Counted from the first letter of the stretch, positions 1 to 6,347 are shown. The stretch is DNA of 8,429 nucleotides from Fimenecus sp045579305 (GCA_045579305.1 JAZNLY010000047.1:1-8429), one strand, 5' to 3'. The notes: generated by a model not told the origin, from the sequence alone. Translations and numbers: made by a program.

Positions 1-1
1 A

Positions 2-829
2 CTAAGGCATTTTTATCCGCTTAAAGATTTGTTGAGATTGTCAGGTATTGCAAGAAGCACATTTTACTATTATCTGAAATCAAAAGACACCGATAAATAC
101 AAAGAAGTTAAAGACGACATACTTATCATATTCAATCAAAATAAAGGTAGATACGGATACAGAAGAATACTATCTGTACTTAAGAAAAAAGGATATACAA
201 TTAACCATAAAACCGTATTAAAATTGATGAATGAGCTTAGCATCAAGGGAAAACAGTGCAAAAACGGAAAATATCATTCGTACAAAGGTGAGGTTGGCAA
301 AATTGCGGATAATCTGCTTCAAAGAGATTTTACAGCAACAAAACCGTTTGAAAAACTAACAACTGATGTAACCGAATTCAAGGTATGTGATGATAAAGTG
401 TATTTATCGCCAGTAATGGATTTATACAATCGGGAAATTGTATCATATTCTATTTCATTAAGTCCAAACTTATGGCAAATCAGAGAAATGCTTGATGGTT
501 TGTTTAAGAAACTTCCTACTGATGCAAAGCCTTTGTTTCATTCTGACCAAGGTTGGCAATATCAGCATGCAGAATATCAACGGTTATTATCAGAACATAA
601 TATTACACAGAGTATGTCTCGCAAGGGCAACTGCATGGATAATGGTGCTATGGAGAACTTTTTTGGCAGGCTTAAAGTAGAAATGTTTTATGGCGAAAAA
701 TTCGAAAGTGTTAACGCTTTCATTGATGAATTAGAGAAATATATCCATTACTACAACAATGAAAGAATTTCTGTGAAATTAAAAGGAATGAGTCCGGTAC
801 AATACCGAACTCATTCACAAGCAAGTTAA
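2..829 (+). CDS. IS3-family (IS150-type) transposase, OrfB, 5' end cut by window
   Basis: This is the catalytic DDE integrase subunit that cuts and joins the ends of an IS3-family element. The frame is open to the window edge, and the residues before the first TTG (29) read RHFYPLKDLL, which is normal OrfB sequence. The TTG at 29 is therefore probably not the true start and the gene begins outside. Counting from that TTG, residues 1-17 give the SGIARSTFYYY motif and 34-75 the HTH_21 region with KGRYGYRRI. The rve core carries the DDE triad as D113 (TTDVTEF), D173 (HSDQGWQYQ) and E209 (NGAMENFFG), followed by YNNERISVKLKGMSPVQYR. The C-terminus looks complete and no internal stop is seen. OrfA and the left end, needed to judge activity, lie outside the window. 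It is transcribed opposite to every chromosomal gene here, consistent with insertion. Confidence 0.93.
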   Translation, partial: LRHFYPLKDLLRLSGIARSTFYYYLKSKDTDKYKEVKDDILIIFNQNKGRYGYRRILSVLKKKGYTINHKTVLKLMNELSIKGKQCKNGKYHSYKGEVGKIADNLLQRDFTATKPFEKLTTDVTEFKVCDDKVYLSPVMDLYNREIVSYSISLSPNLWQIREMLDGLFKKLPTDAKPLFHSDQGWQYQHAEYQRLLSEHNITQSMSRKGNCMDNGAMENFFGRLKVEMFYGEKFESVNAFIDELEKYIHYYNNERISVKLKGMSPVQYRTHSQAS

Positions 830-840
830 TATTTAATTTT

Positions 841-865
841 TGTCTAAACTTTGGGGTTCACTTCA
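841..865 (+). repeat. Right terminal inverted repeat of the IS3-family element
   Basis: Eleven bases after the transposase stop is TGTCTAAACTTTGGGG followed by TTCACTTCA. Read from the other strand it begins TGAAGTGAACCCC, the usual form of IS150-group ends, and it ends in CA as IS3 ends do. The element boundary is therefore placed after base 865. The left repeat is outside the window, so neither repeat matching nor a 3-4 bp target duplication (expected to start with TTA at 866) can be checked. Confidence 0.75.
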
Positions 866-931
866 TTACAGTCTTATCTCTTACTTCTTGACCTCGCAAT
901 GCTCGTTATACTATTTTCGATAACTGTCCTT

Positions 932-966
932 AACAGTACACAGCATTTTGTGTGGCTGTTTTTTTT
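932..966 (+). terminator. Rho-independent terminator, plus strand
   Basis: AACAGT pairs with GCTGTT and ACACA pairs with TGTGT across one bulged G, with the six-base loop GCATTT. The 3' arm runs into eight consecutive Ts (959-966). The T-tract is only on the plus strand, so it stops rightward transcription. No rightward gene other than the transposase precedes it, so it either shields the minus-strand genes from IS transcription or belonged to a gene now separated by the insertion. Confidence 0.72.
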
Positions 967-980
967 GATTAAAATTAGTG

Positions 981-991
981 GGATTTGAACC
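981..991 (-). other. tRNA T-arm-like (B-box) sequence
   Basis: On the minus strand GGTTCAAATCC matches the tRNA consensus GGTTCRANYCC at every position and is flanked by one more G and C. However, the T-stem pairs only three of five positions, no CCA end follows and no matching 5' acceptor strand is visible upstream. It is not a complete tRNA. It could be a decayed tRNA 3' end or an attachment-site remnant, or coincidence. Confidence 0.3.
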
Positions 992-1013
992 CTATGAGGG
1001 TTTTTGCGTTAAG

Positions 1014-1034
1014 AAAACGATTGATAATCGTTTT
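1014..1034. repeat. Perfect 9-bp inverted repeat with 3-base loop
   Basis: AAAACGATT, GAT, AATCGTTTT. It lies inside the non-homologous tail of the broken YjbR-type gene, close to the point where family homology ends. There is no extended U-tract beyond the stem, though the arm itself ends in T-rich sequence and a weak terminator role is possible on either strand. Confidence 0.6.
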
Positions 1035-1261
1035 TAGCAAAGCAGACCACCACATATGAGTAAGATTCGGGTCGCATTTAACATTGACCCAGATATTACC
1101 CATACGCTCACAGATTGCCGCAAACATCTTTTTGTTACTTTTGTGGCGCATTACTGTCCAGTTAAAGTCATGGAAAGGATAATCCTCGTATGTGTCATCA
1201 AGCGACAGGCAAAAGTCTATCACATCTTGTCTTGTTCTCATGTTATCCCTCCTGACTAAAT

Positions 1262-1561
1262 TTAAATACTATATTTCTCCAAATCTATCTTGCCATCTGA
1301 TTCAAAAACAATCCCCTCTGATTCGAGCAGTTGTCTTTGAACGTCCTCACCACCAAATGCAAACCCCGGTGCAACTCTGCCCTCACGGTTTACTACTCTA
1401 TGGCAGGGAATGATACCCGGCTCAGGATTAACGTGCAAGGCATATCCCACAACCCTTGCCCAACGTGGATTTCCTGCAAGTAATGCCACCTGACCGTAGG
1501 TTGCAACCCTGCCTTTTGGGATGCTTTTTACAACCTCATATATCTTTTCAAATGTGTTCAT
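1262..1561 (-). CDS. MGMT-family (O6-alkylguanine DNA alkyltransferase domain) protein
   Basis: A 99-residue protein consisting only of the DNA-binding and active-site domain of the Ogt/Ada alkyltransferase family, which in full-length members removes alkyl groups from O6 of guanine onto a cysteine. Seen here: the helix-turn-helix region GRVATYGQVALLAGNPRWARVVGYAL (about 17-42, with R36 at the arginine-finger position), the active-site segment IIPCHRVV (51-58, Cys53) and the C-terminal GG..QRQLLESEGI. Keeping PCHR distinguishes it from alkyltransferase-like Atl proteins, where the Cys is replaced, usually by Trp. The N-terminal domain of Ada/Ogt is absent, as in many small bacterial members, so alkyl-acceptor activity is plausible but unproven. 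A GAGAGG ribosome site precedes the ATG. It is first in a two-gene unit with the YjbR-type gene. Confidence 0.88.
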   Translation of the reverse strand: MNTFEKIYEVVKSIPKGRVATYGQVALLAGNPRWARVVGYALHVNPEPGIIPCHRVVNREGRVAPGFAFGGEDVQRQLLESEGIVFESDGKIDLEKYSI

Positions 1562-1641
1562 TTATACCTCTCTTATTTCTTTGACTGATAAAACCTCTAA
1601 ACAACCTGAATTATGAAATATTTTATATTAGCTAAAACAAT

Positions 1642-1670
1642 GGCTGTAAAGCCAAAAGGTTTTTACAGCC
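1642..1670 (-). terminator. Hairpin terminator after the PurH-like gene
   Basis: GGCTGTAAA pairs with TTTACAGCC (nine bases), extended inward by GCC with GGT. Read on the minus strand the stem lies 34 bases after the PurH-like stop and is followed by ATTGTTTTA, a weak interrupted U-tract. It would separate that gene from the alkyltransferase operon. Confidence 0.55.
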
Positions 1671-1704
1671 AAAATCATTAATTATATTATCGGAGCATAT
1701 TCTA

Positions 1705-3204
1705 TTAATTCTTATAATGAGTGATGTTTGTTATCATCATTGCAATTTCATGATCATTACATTCATCTATGATTTCCTGAGTATTTAAGGCTCCGCCCGC
1801 CTGCATAACAGCAATTACTCCTTTTTCAGAAAGTTCTGTTATAAAATCGGGAGAAGAAATAACTTCATCAGTTACCAAAACCGAACCGCTTATTTTATCA
1901 CCTGCGGTATCTTTCGCAGTTTTATAGGCTTTATTAAAATCAAGCTGCCCCTGACCGAATCCTGTAACCTCACCGTCTTTAACAAGTGCAACAGAAACCG
2001 ATTTTGACATTTTAACACAATTGAAACCAAAAAGAATATCTTTAAGTTCGTTTTCTTCAGGTGCTTTTGTTGTTACACACAAAAGCTCATTTACATTAAA
2101 CGGTTTTACATCTGTACTTTGAAGGAGCATACCACCCATAATTTTTTTCATTATGTGTACATTTGAATATACTTCTGTTATGTCCTCATCAAGAATGATT
2201 GATTTAAGGTTTTGCTTTTCTGAAAGTACTGAAAGTGCATCCTCATCAACCGATGGCATCAAAACCGTCTCAAACGAATACTTTATTATTTCATATGCTG
2301 TTTTACGGTCAACATTTGCATTTAAAACCAGTGTTGCACCCGACATATTTACGCCTTCTGCACGAAATGCCTTTATACAGGCATCATAAGAATCAATTCC
2401 AGTTCCCGCACCACATATTATTTCTCTTTTAACTGCAATTGCAGAAGGGTCTTTTAATTGTTTTATTACCGAATAACCAAACGAAAGGTCAGCTATTGTA
2501 CTGTATTTTTCATTTTCACCGCCATATACACTTTTGGTACTTTCAGCCATTTTTGCACATTCACTGTATAGTGCCGCAGTCTGATAATCGTTTTCTCCTT
2601 TTGCAAGTTCCCTTGACTTTTTGAACGTATATGTAAGGTATTCAGGATAAATATCAGATGCCGCCTTAGTCTTCATATAGTCATTTATAAGTGTCTCATA
2701 ATGGCAGATATAAGAATATGCTTTTGAAGCAAGGTACATTCTGGTATCGGAAGACACCTCCCCGTTTGAAGAAATTTCTTCTATGACTTTTTCATAATCA
2801 TCAGGTGAAATAACAACTGCAACATCATCTGCATTTTGTGCCGCAAGATTAATCATTGTAAGCTTTGAATTTTTTATATCCTTAACAGATAAAAAATCCT
2901 CCATATTTACTGCCACAATATCTACAGGCTCAATATCACGTTCTTTTATATATTGAATTTCTTCGGGCACCGAACGGTTCACCATTATGCCATAAACTAT
3001 TTCATCAGGCATCTCATTTACGCTTCCGTCAGGACAGGTGTCGGTTGAAAGTTCTGCTAAGTTAATTGTATCTATTGAATTTTCTTTTAAGATATCATAA
3101 GTTTCTCCAAACGAAATCAGTTCAAAACCAAGTTCTGAAAGCTTTGAAGAAAATTCTGTTATCTTTTCATTATTACTTAAATAAAGCAATGCTCTTTTTT
3201 TCAT
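1705..3204 (-). CDS. PurH-like protein, probable pseudoenzyme
   Basis: 499 residues, close to the 510-525 of PurH, which does the last two steps of IMP synthesis (AICAR formyl transfer, IMP cyclisation). The alignment is end to end. An MGS-like N-terminus (MKKRALLYLS, FELISFGETYDIL at 27-39, VDIVAVNMEDF at 94-104, DDVAVVISPDDYEKV at 126-140) is followed by a transformylase-like part (GENDYQTAALY at 203-213, GGMLLQSTD at 357-365, GFGQGQL at 415-421, AVMQAGGALN at 465-474). The signature motifs are gone: GRVKTLHP is absent, KHTNPCG reads KREIICGAG (259-267), KSNAIV reads KSVSVA (401-406), the Arg of GQMSR is lost, SDAFFPF reads TDEVISS, and the terminal RHF reads THY. The frame is intact, with AGGGAT seven bases before the ATG and its own promoter. 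A binding or regulatory role is inference; a divergent active enzyme is less likely. Confidence 0.85.
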   Translation of the reverse strand: MKKRALLYLSNNEKITEFSSKLSELGFELISFGETYDILKENSIDTINLAELSTDTCPDGSVNEMPDEIVYGIMVNRSVPEEIQYIKERDIEPVDIVAVNMEDFLSVKDIKNSKLTMINLAAQNADDVAVVISPDDYEKVIEEISSNGEVSSDTRMYLASKAYSYICHYETLINDYMKTKAASDIYPEYLTYTFKKSRELAKGENDYQTAALYSECAKMAESTKSVYGGENEKYSTIADLSFGYSVIKQLKDPSAIAVKREIICGAGTGIDSYDACIKAFRAEGVNMSGATLVLNANVDRKTAYEIIKYSFETVLMPSVDEDALSVLSEKQNLKSIILDEDITEVYSNVHIMKKIMGGMLLQSTDVKPFNVNELLCVTTKAPEENELKDILFGFNCVKMSKSVSVALVKDGEVTGFGQGQLDFNKAYKTAKDTAGDKISGSVLVTDEVISSPDFITELSEKGVIAVMQAGGALNTQEIIDECNDHEIAMMITNITHYKN

Positions 3205-3260
3205 AATATCATCCCTGTTTTAAAACTAATGTCAGATTATATTTCTATTTTATATAAGCA

Positions 3261-3289
3261 ATTTTAACAGATTTCCTTTAAACTGTCAA
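3261..3289 (-). promoter_or_regulatory. Sigma-A promoter of the PurH-like gene
   Basis: On the minus strand TTGACA (3289-3284) is followed after exactly 17 bases by TAAAAT (3266-3261): a perfect -35 and a one-mismatch -10. It lies just past the stop of the DUF308 gene, so the predicted mRNA starts near 3254 with a leader of about 50 bases. Confidence 0.85.
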
Positions 3290-3292
3290 ATT

Positions 3293-3820
3293 TTACTCAT
3301 CAACAGGCGTACAAACATCATCAGCATCTGTTATTTCTGCACGGAATTTTAATTCAGTTTTGCTAAACAAAATATCCGATACACCAAGATAAATAAGACA
3401 TATTGCGATTAGTTTTGTTATTATTTTTGCAGTAAAAAACGGACATAAAAACATAACAACGCCAAGACCTGCTTCAACCCACGCAAGAATATATTGGGTA
3501 TTACTTCCTCTTATATTTGCATTTTTTGCGGCTTTCATTTTAGTTATATTACTTCTTCCGCTCACAAAAAGGAGTATTCCTAAAAGGGTTGGAAGTATGC
3601 CTGATATAAATCTTGTGTTGGCAATAAAAATAACACCCATAATAATATAAAACAGACTTTGTCCTTTTCCTGTTCCTTTTAAGATAAGAATTATGCCTAT
3701 TATTATACTTGCAAGTTTTAAAGTTGTTCCGGGGAAAAACAACATAAATATACCAAGAAATATTAAAATCAAATAAGAATACTTAACCTTTTCTCTTATA
3801 GCGTTTAAAATGTTCTCCAC
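3293..3820 (-). CDS. DUF308 / HdeD-like integral membrane protein
   Basis: A 175-residue membrane protein with six predicted hydrophobic segments at about 15-30, 34-48, 55-68, 71-87, 108-128 and 131-152, arranged as two sets of helices around a basic loop (ITKMKAAKN, 92-100). It ends in a soluble acidic tail rich in Asp and Glu (TDADDVCTPVDE). This matches the DUF308/HdeD family, known from an acid-resistance protein of enterobacteria but mostly uncharacterised in Firmicutes, so no specific function is claimed. The start is GTG: AGAGGTGAT, an excellent Shine-Dalgarno, lies five bases before it. No terminator separates it from the PurH-like gene 88 bases downstream, so readthrough could add to that gene's own promoter. 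Confidence 0.82.
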   Translation of the reverse strand: MENILNAIREKVKYSYLILIFLGIFMLFFPGTTLKLASIIIGIILILKGTGKGQSLFYIIMGVIFIANTRFISGILPTLLGILLFVSGRSNITKMKAAKNANIRGSNTQYILAWVEAGLGVVMFLCPFFTAKIITKLIAICLIYLGVSDILFSKTELKFRAEITDADDVCTPVDE

Positions 3821-3839
3821 AGTTAATCACCTCTTATAC

Positions 3840-3858
3840 AGTATAACACAAATTTGTG
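3840..3858 (-). promoter_or_regulatory. Probable extended -10 promoter with overlapping palindrome, DUF308 gene
   Basis: On the minus strand TGTTATACT (3848-3840) fits an extended -10 (TGnTATAAT, one mismatch) 20 bases before the GTG start. No good -35 is spaced correctly. A perfect 12-bp palindrome, CACAAATTTGTG (3847-3858), begins at the upstream TG of the -10 and runs into the spacer, a typical place for an operator. A regulator is not identifiable here. Confidence 0.4.
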
Positions 3859-3900
3859 AAAATTTATGTAAATAGTAATGAAAAAAAGTTTATAACCACA

Positions 3901-3940
3901 AAAAGTGGATATAAAAATTTTGTTTTTACATCCACTTTTA
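3901..3940 (-). terminator. Strong hairpin terminator after gpmI
   Basis: AAAAGTGGAT pairs perfectly with ATCCACTTTT, and inside it TAAAAA pairs with TTTTTA around a TTTTG loop, with a single A/C mismatch between the two stems. On the minus strand it starts 15 bases after the gpmI stop and the stem leads into TTTTT. The A/T-symmetric base means it could work in both directions. Confidence 0.78.
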
Positions 3941-3954
3941 CGGTTTATTGAATT

Positions 3955-5478
3955 TTATTTAAGCAAACTTTCCCCTGTCATATCAGCAGGTTTTTCAATA
4001 CCTAAGATTTCAAGCATTGTTGGTGCTAAATCGGCAAGTCTGCCTGGTTTTAAATCTCTGTCATCGCCTACTAAAATAAGAGGAACCGGGTTTGTTGTAT
4101 GAGCAGTAAACGCTCCGCCATCGGCATCGAGCATTTTATCTGCATTACCATGGTCTGCAGTAATTAACACTACACCGCCCTTTTCTTTAACCGCATCTAC
4201 AACTTCGCCAACACAGGTATCTACTGTTTCAACAGCTTTAACTGCTGCATCAAATACGCCTGTGTGTCCTACCATATCGCAGTTTGCAAAGTTTAAGATT
4301 ATAACATCATATTTATCCGACGCAACTCGGCTTAACATTTCGTCTTTAACTTCGATTGCACTCATTTCAGGCTTTAAGTCATAAGTTGCAACCTTAGGAG
4401 AAGCAATTAATGCTCTGTCTTCGCCTTCTGATACAGATTCCACACCACCGTTAAAGAAAAATGTAACGTGAGCATATTTTTCTGTTTCTGCAATTCTAAG
4501 CTGTGTTAATCCTTTTTTGCTTAAAATTTCACCTAAAGTGTTTTCAAGTTTCTGTGGCTTATATGCAACCTCTACATTTGGCATTGACGCATCATACTGT
4601 GTCATACAAACATAAAACGGTTTAATTAATTCTCTTTCAAAACCTGTGAATTCAGGATCAACAAAGGTTCTTGTGATTTCTCTTGCACGGTCAGGTCTGA
4701 AGTTAAAGAAAATAATCGAATCATCTTTTGTAACTTTTGCAATTGCTTTTCCGTCTTCTGTTACAACAGTCGGAACAACAAATTCATCTGTTACATCATT
4801 TGCATATGAATCTTTAACCGCCTTAACACCGCAACAAGCTTCATTTCCTTTTCCGAGTGCGATTGCATTATAAGCAAGTTCTACTCTGTCCCATCTGTTA
4901 TCTCTGTCCATTGCATAATATCTTCCCATAACAGATGCAATTTTACCTGTGCCGATTTCTTCTAATTTATCTGAAAGCTCTTTAACAAAATCAGCAGCTG
5001 ATGACGGAGGAACATCTCTTCCGTCTAAGAAGCAGTGAACAAAAACCTTGGTAAGTCCCATTTTTTTAGCCATTTCAACTAAACCATACAAATGCTCATT
5101 ATGACTGTGAACACCGCCGTCTGACAAAAGACCCATAAGGTGAAGTGAAGAATTCTTATTAAGACAGTTTTCCATTGCCTTTTTAAGTGTTTCATTTTCA
5201 AACATATCACCGTCAGCTATTGACTTTGTGATTCTTGTAAGCTCCTGATAAACAATTCTTCCTGCACCGATGTTTGTGTGTCCTACCTCAGAGTTACCCA
5301 TCTGACCGTCAGGAAGTCCTACATCCATACCACTTGCAGAAAGTGTAGTATTTTTACATTCTTTAAAAAGCTTATCCATAACAGGTGTTTTTGCTTCGTA
5401 AACAGCATTTACACCTTTTCCTTTTTCGTCATTTAAACCATAACCGTCAAGTATCATAAGTACTACAGGTTTTTTCAT
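3955..5478 (-). CDS. gpmI: 2,3-bisphosphoglycerate-independent phosphoglycerate mutase
   Basis: Cytoplasmic two-metal (usually Mn) enzyme of the alkaline phosphatase superfamily that interconverts 3- and 2-phosphoglycerate without a bisphosphate cofactor. The product is 507 residues, typical for iPGM. Visible motifs: metal-binding VVLMILDGYG (5-14, D11), the phosphorylated serine in QMGNSEVGHTNIGAGR (Ser63), substrate-binding HCFLDGRDVPP, GRYYAMDRDNRWDR, FNFRPDRAREITR, KYAHVTFFFNGG, and the C-terminal metal ligands in NFANCDMVGHTG and ITADHGNAD. An in-frame ATG eight codons upstream (5502) would add HTERNDI, which is not family sequence. The start chosen here is preceded by AAAGGA at eight bases and opens with the canonical MKKPVVLMILDGYG. 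It is last in the pgk-tpiA-gpmI group and followed by a strong terminator, so eno is not co-transcribed downstream. Confidence 0.97.
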   Translation of the reverse strand: MKKPVVLMILDGYGLNDEKGKGVNAVYEAKTPVMDKLFKECKNTTLSASGMDVGLPDGQMGNSEVGHTNIGAGRIVYQELTRITKSIADGDMFENETLKKAMENCLNKNSSLHLMGLLSDGGVHSHNEHLYGLVEMAKKMGLTKVFVHCFLDGRDVPPSSAADFVKELSDKLEEIGTGKIASVMGRYYAMDRDNRWDRVELAYNAIALGKGNEACCGVKAVKDSYANDVTDEFVVPTVVTEDGKAIAKVTKDDSIIFFNFRPDRAREITRTFVDPEFTGFERELIKPFYVCMTQYDASMPNVEVAYKPQKLENTLGEILSKKGLTQLRIAETEKYAHVTFFFNGGVESVSEGEDRALIASPKVATYDLKPEMSAIEVKDEMLSRVASDKYDVIILNFANCDMVGHTGVFDAAVKAVETVDTCVGEVVDAVKEKGGVVLITADHGNADKMLDADGGAFTAHTTNPVPLILVGDDRDLKPGRLADLAPTMLEILGIEKPADMTGESLLK

Positions 5479-5486
5479 AATATCAT

Positions 5487-5492
5487 TCCTTT
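5487..5492 (-). promoter_or_regulatory. Ribosome binding site deciding the gpmI start
   Basis: AAAGGA on the minus strand, eight bases before the ATG at 5478. The alternative upstream ATG at 5502 lies above this site and at the foot of an intergenic hairpin, which argues against it. Confidence 0.75.
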
Positions 5493-5506
5493 CCGTATGC
5501 AAATGA

Positions 5507-5537
5507 GGCTGTAAAAATCTGTTGATTTTTGACAGCC
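5507..5537 (-). other. Intergenic hairpin between tpiA and gpmI
   Basis: GGCTGT pairs with ACAGCC and AAAAATC with GATTTTT, a 13-bp stem with one bulged base and a TGTT loop. On the minus strand it is followed by CTCATTTG, not a U-tract, so it is not a classic terminator. It ends 15 bases before the gpmI ribosome site. Partial attenuation, mRNA processing or stabilisation are possible. Confidence 0.6.
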
Positions 5538-5558
5538 CCGCTATAATTCCAAATTTAA

Positions 5559-6311
5559 TTATTTTGCAGCAGCAACGATTGTAGCAAAATCAGGAGCTTT
5601 TAATGAAGCACCGCCGATTAATCCGCCATCAATGTTTGCTTTTGCCAAAAGACCTTCAGCATTTCCTGCATTCATGCTTCCGCCATACTGAATTGTGATT
5701 TCTCCTGCACATTTTTCACAGTAAAGCTCTGAAAGTACTTTTCTGATTCCTGCACAAACTTCTTCTGCCTGATCGTCTGTTGCAGTTTTACCTGTGCCAA
5801 TAGCCCAGATTGGTTCATATGCAACAACAACCTTTTTAGCATCTTCTGCTGAAATTCCTGCAAATGCTTTCTTAATCTGAATTGAGATTAAATCCATTGT
5901 GATTCCTGCTTCACGTTCTTCTAAGCTTTCACCAACACAAACGATTGGAAGAAGACCTTTTTCTAAAGCCTTAATTGTCTTTTTGTTAACAGTTTCATCA
6001 GTTTCTGCAAAATACTGTCTTCTTTCTGAGTGACCGATAATAACATAAGTAACACCAAGGTCATTAAGCATATCAGCTGAAACTTCGCCTGTAAATGCAC
6101 CTTTGTCTTCAAAATGAAGATTTTCAGCACCGATTTTAACGTGTGTTCCTTCTGCCGCTTTCACTGCTTCTGAAAGACAAACATAAGGTGTGCAGCAAAC
6201 AACTTCACATTTAGCACCTTCTGTAGCCTTTGCAACTTCTTTAACAAAATCATATGTTTCTGATGGAAGCTTGTTCATCTTCCAGTTACCTGCAATAACG
6301 TATTTTCCCAT
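5559..6311 (-). CDS. tpiA: Triose-phosphate isomerase
   Basis: Interconverts dihydroxyacetone phosphate and glyceraldehyde 3-phosphate in the cytoplasm. It is a 250-residue TIM barrel of normal length. The active site is complete: Lys11 in AGNWKMN, His94 in IIGHSERRQYF and Glu166 in VVAYEPIWAIGTG, followed by the mobile loop (GTGKTA, 172-177) and the phosphate-binding QYGGSMNAGNAEG and IDGGLIGGASL. The reading frame extends 16 codons further upstream, but those residues (MCGGMSNIFTEKR) are encoded partly by the intergenic hairpin and are not family-like. The chosen ATG starts at MGKYVIAGNWKMNK and has AGAGG nine bases before it. It sits 76 bases after pgk and 80 before gpmI, each gap holding a hairpin. 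Confidence 0.98.
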   Translation of the reverse strand: MGKYVIAGNWKMNKLPSETYDFVKEVAKATEGAKCEVVCCTPYVCLSEAVKAAEGTHVKIGAENLHFEDKGAFTGEVSADMLNDLGVTYVIIGHSERRQYFAETDETVNKKTIKALEKGLLPIVCVGESLEEREAGITMDLISIQIKKAFAGISAEDAKKVVVAYEPIWAIGTGKTATDDQAEEVCAGIRKVLSELYCEKCAGEITIQYGGSMNAGNAEGLLAKANIDGGLIGGASLKAPDFATIVAAAK

Positions 6312-6320
6312 AATAAATAT

Positions 6321-6325
6321 CCTCT
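6321..6325 (-). promoter_or_regulatory. Ribosome binding site deciding the tpiA start
   Basis: AGAGG on the minus strand, nine bases before the ATG at 6311. It lies inside the longer frame that would start at 6359, which supports the shorter protein. Confidence 0.7.
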
Positions 6326-6347
6326 TTTCCGTAAAAATATTACTCAT

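Larger units (their letters stand above)
975..1241 (-). pseudogene. YjbR/MmcQ-family protein, C-terminally truncated
   Basis: Residues 1-64 match the YjbR/MmcQ family (DUF419, CyaY-like fold, proposed DNA-binding): RTRQDVIDFCLSLDDTYEDYPF, then NWTVMRHKSNKKMFAAI and IWVNVKCDP. Members usually run to about 115-120 residues and continue with a YHxNKxHWNSV block. Here homology stops at about W64 (near base 1050) and the last 24 residues (SALLKTIINRFLNAK and on) do not resemble the family. I read the other two frames of this stretch and found no continuation either, so this is a replacement rather than a simple frameshift. The start is firm: AGGAGGG lies five bases before the ATG. It lies 20 bases downstream of the alkyltransferase gene, so the two form an operon. 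Whether the chimeric 88-residue product is stable is unknown. Confidence 0.75.

Noticed and set aside
888..914. Plus-strand promoter (TTGACC with TATACT or TACTAT) making a tiny RNA that ends at the 932-966 terminator
   Set aside because: The spacers would be 13 or 15 bases, too short for a normal promoter, and the product would be only about 40 bases.
981..1060. A complete tRNA gene on the minus strand
   Set aside because: The B-box matches, but the T-stem has mismatches at two of five pairs, there is no CCA end and no 5' acceptor partner or D-arm at the expected distance.
5479..5502. Eight-residue extension of GpmI (MHTERNDI)
   Set aside because: It overlaps the ribosome site of the inner ATG and is not present in the family.
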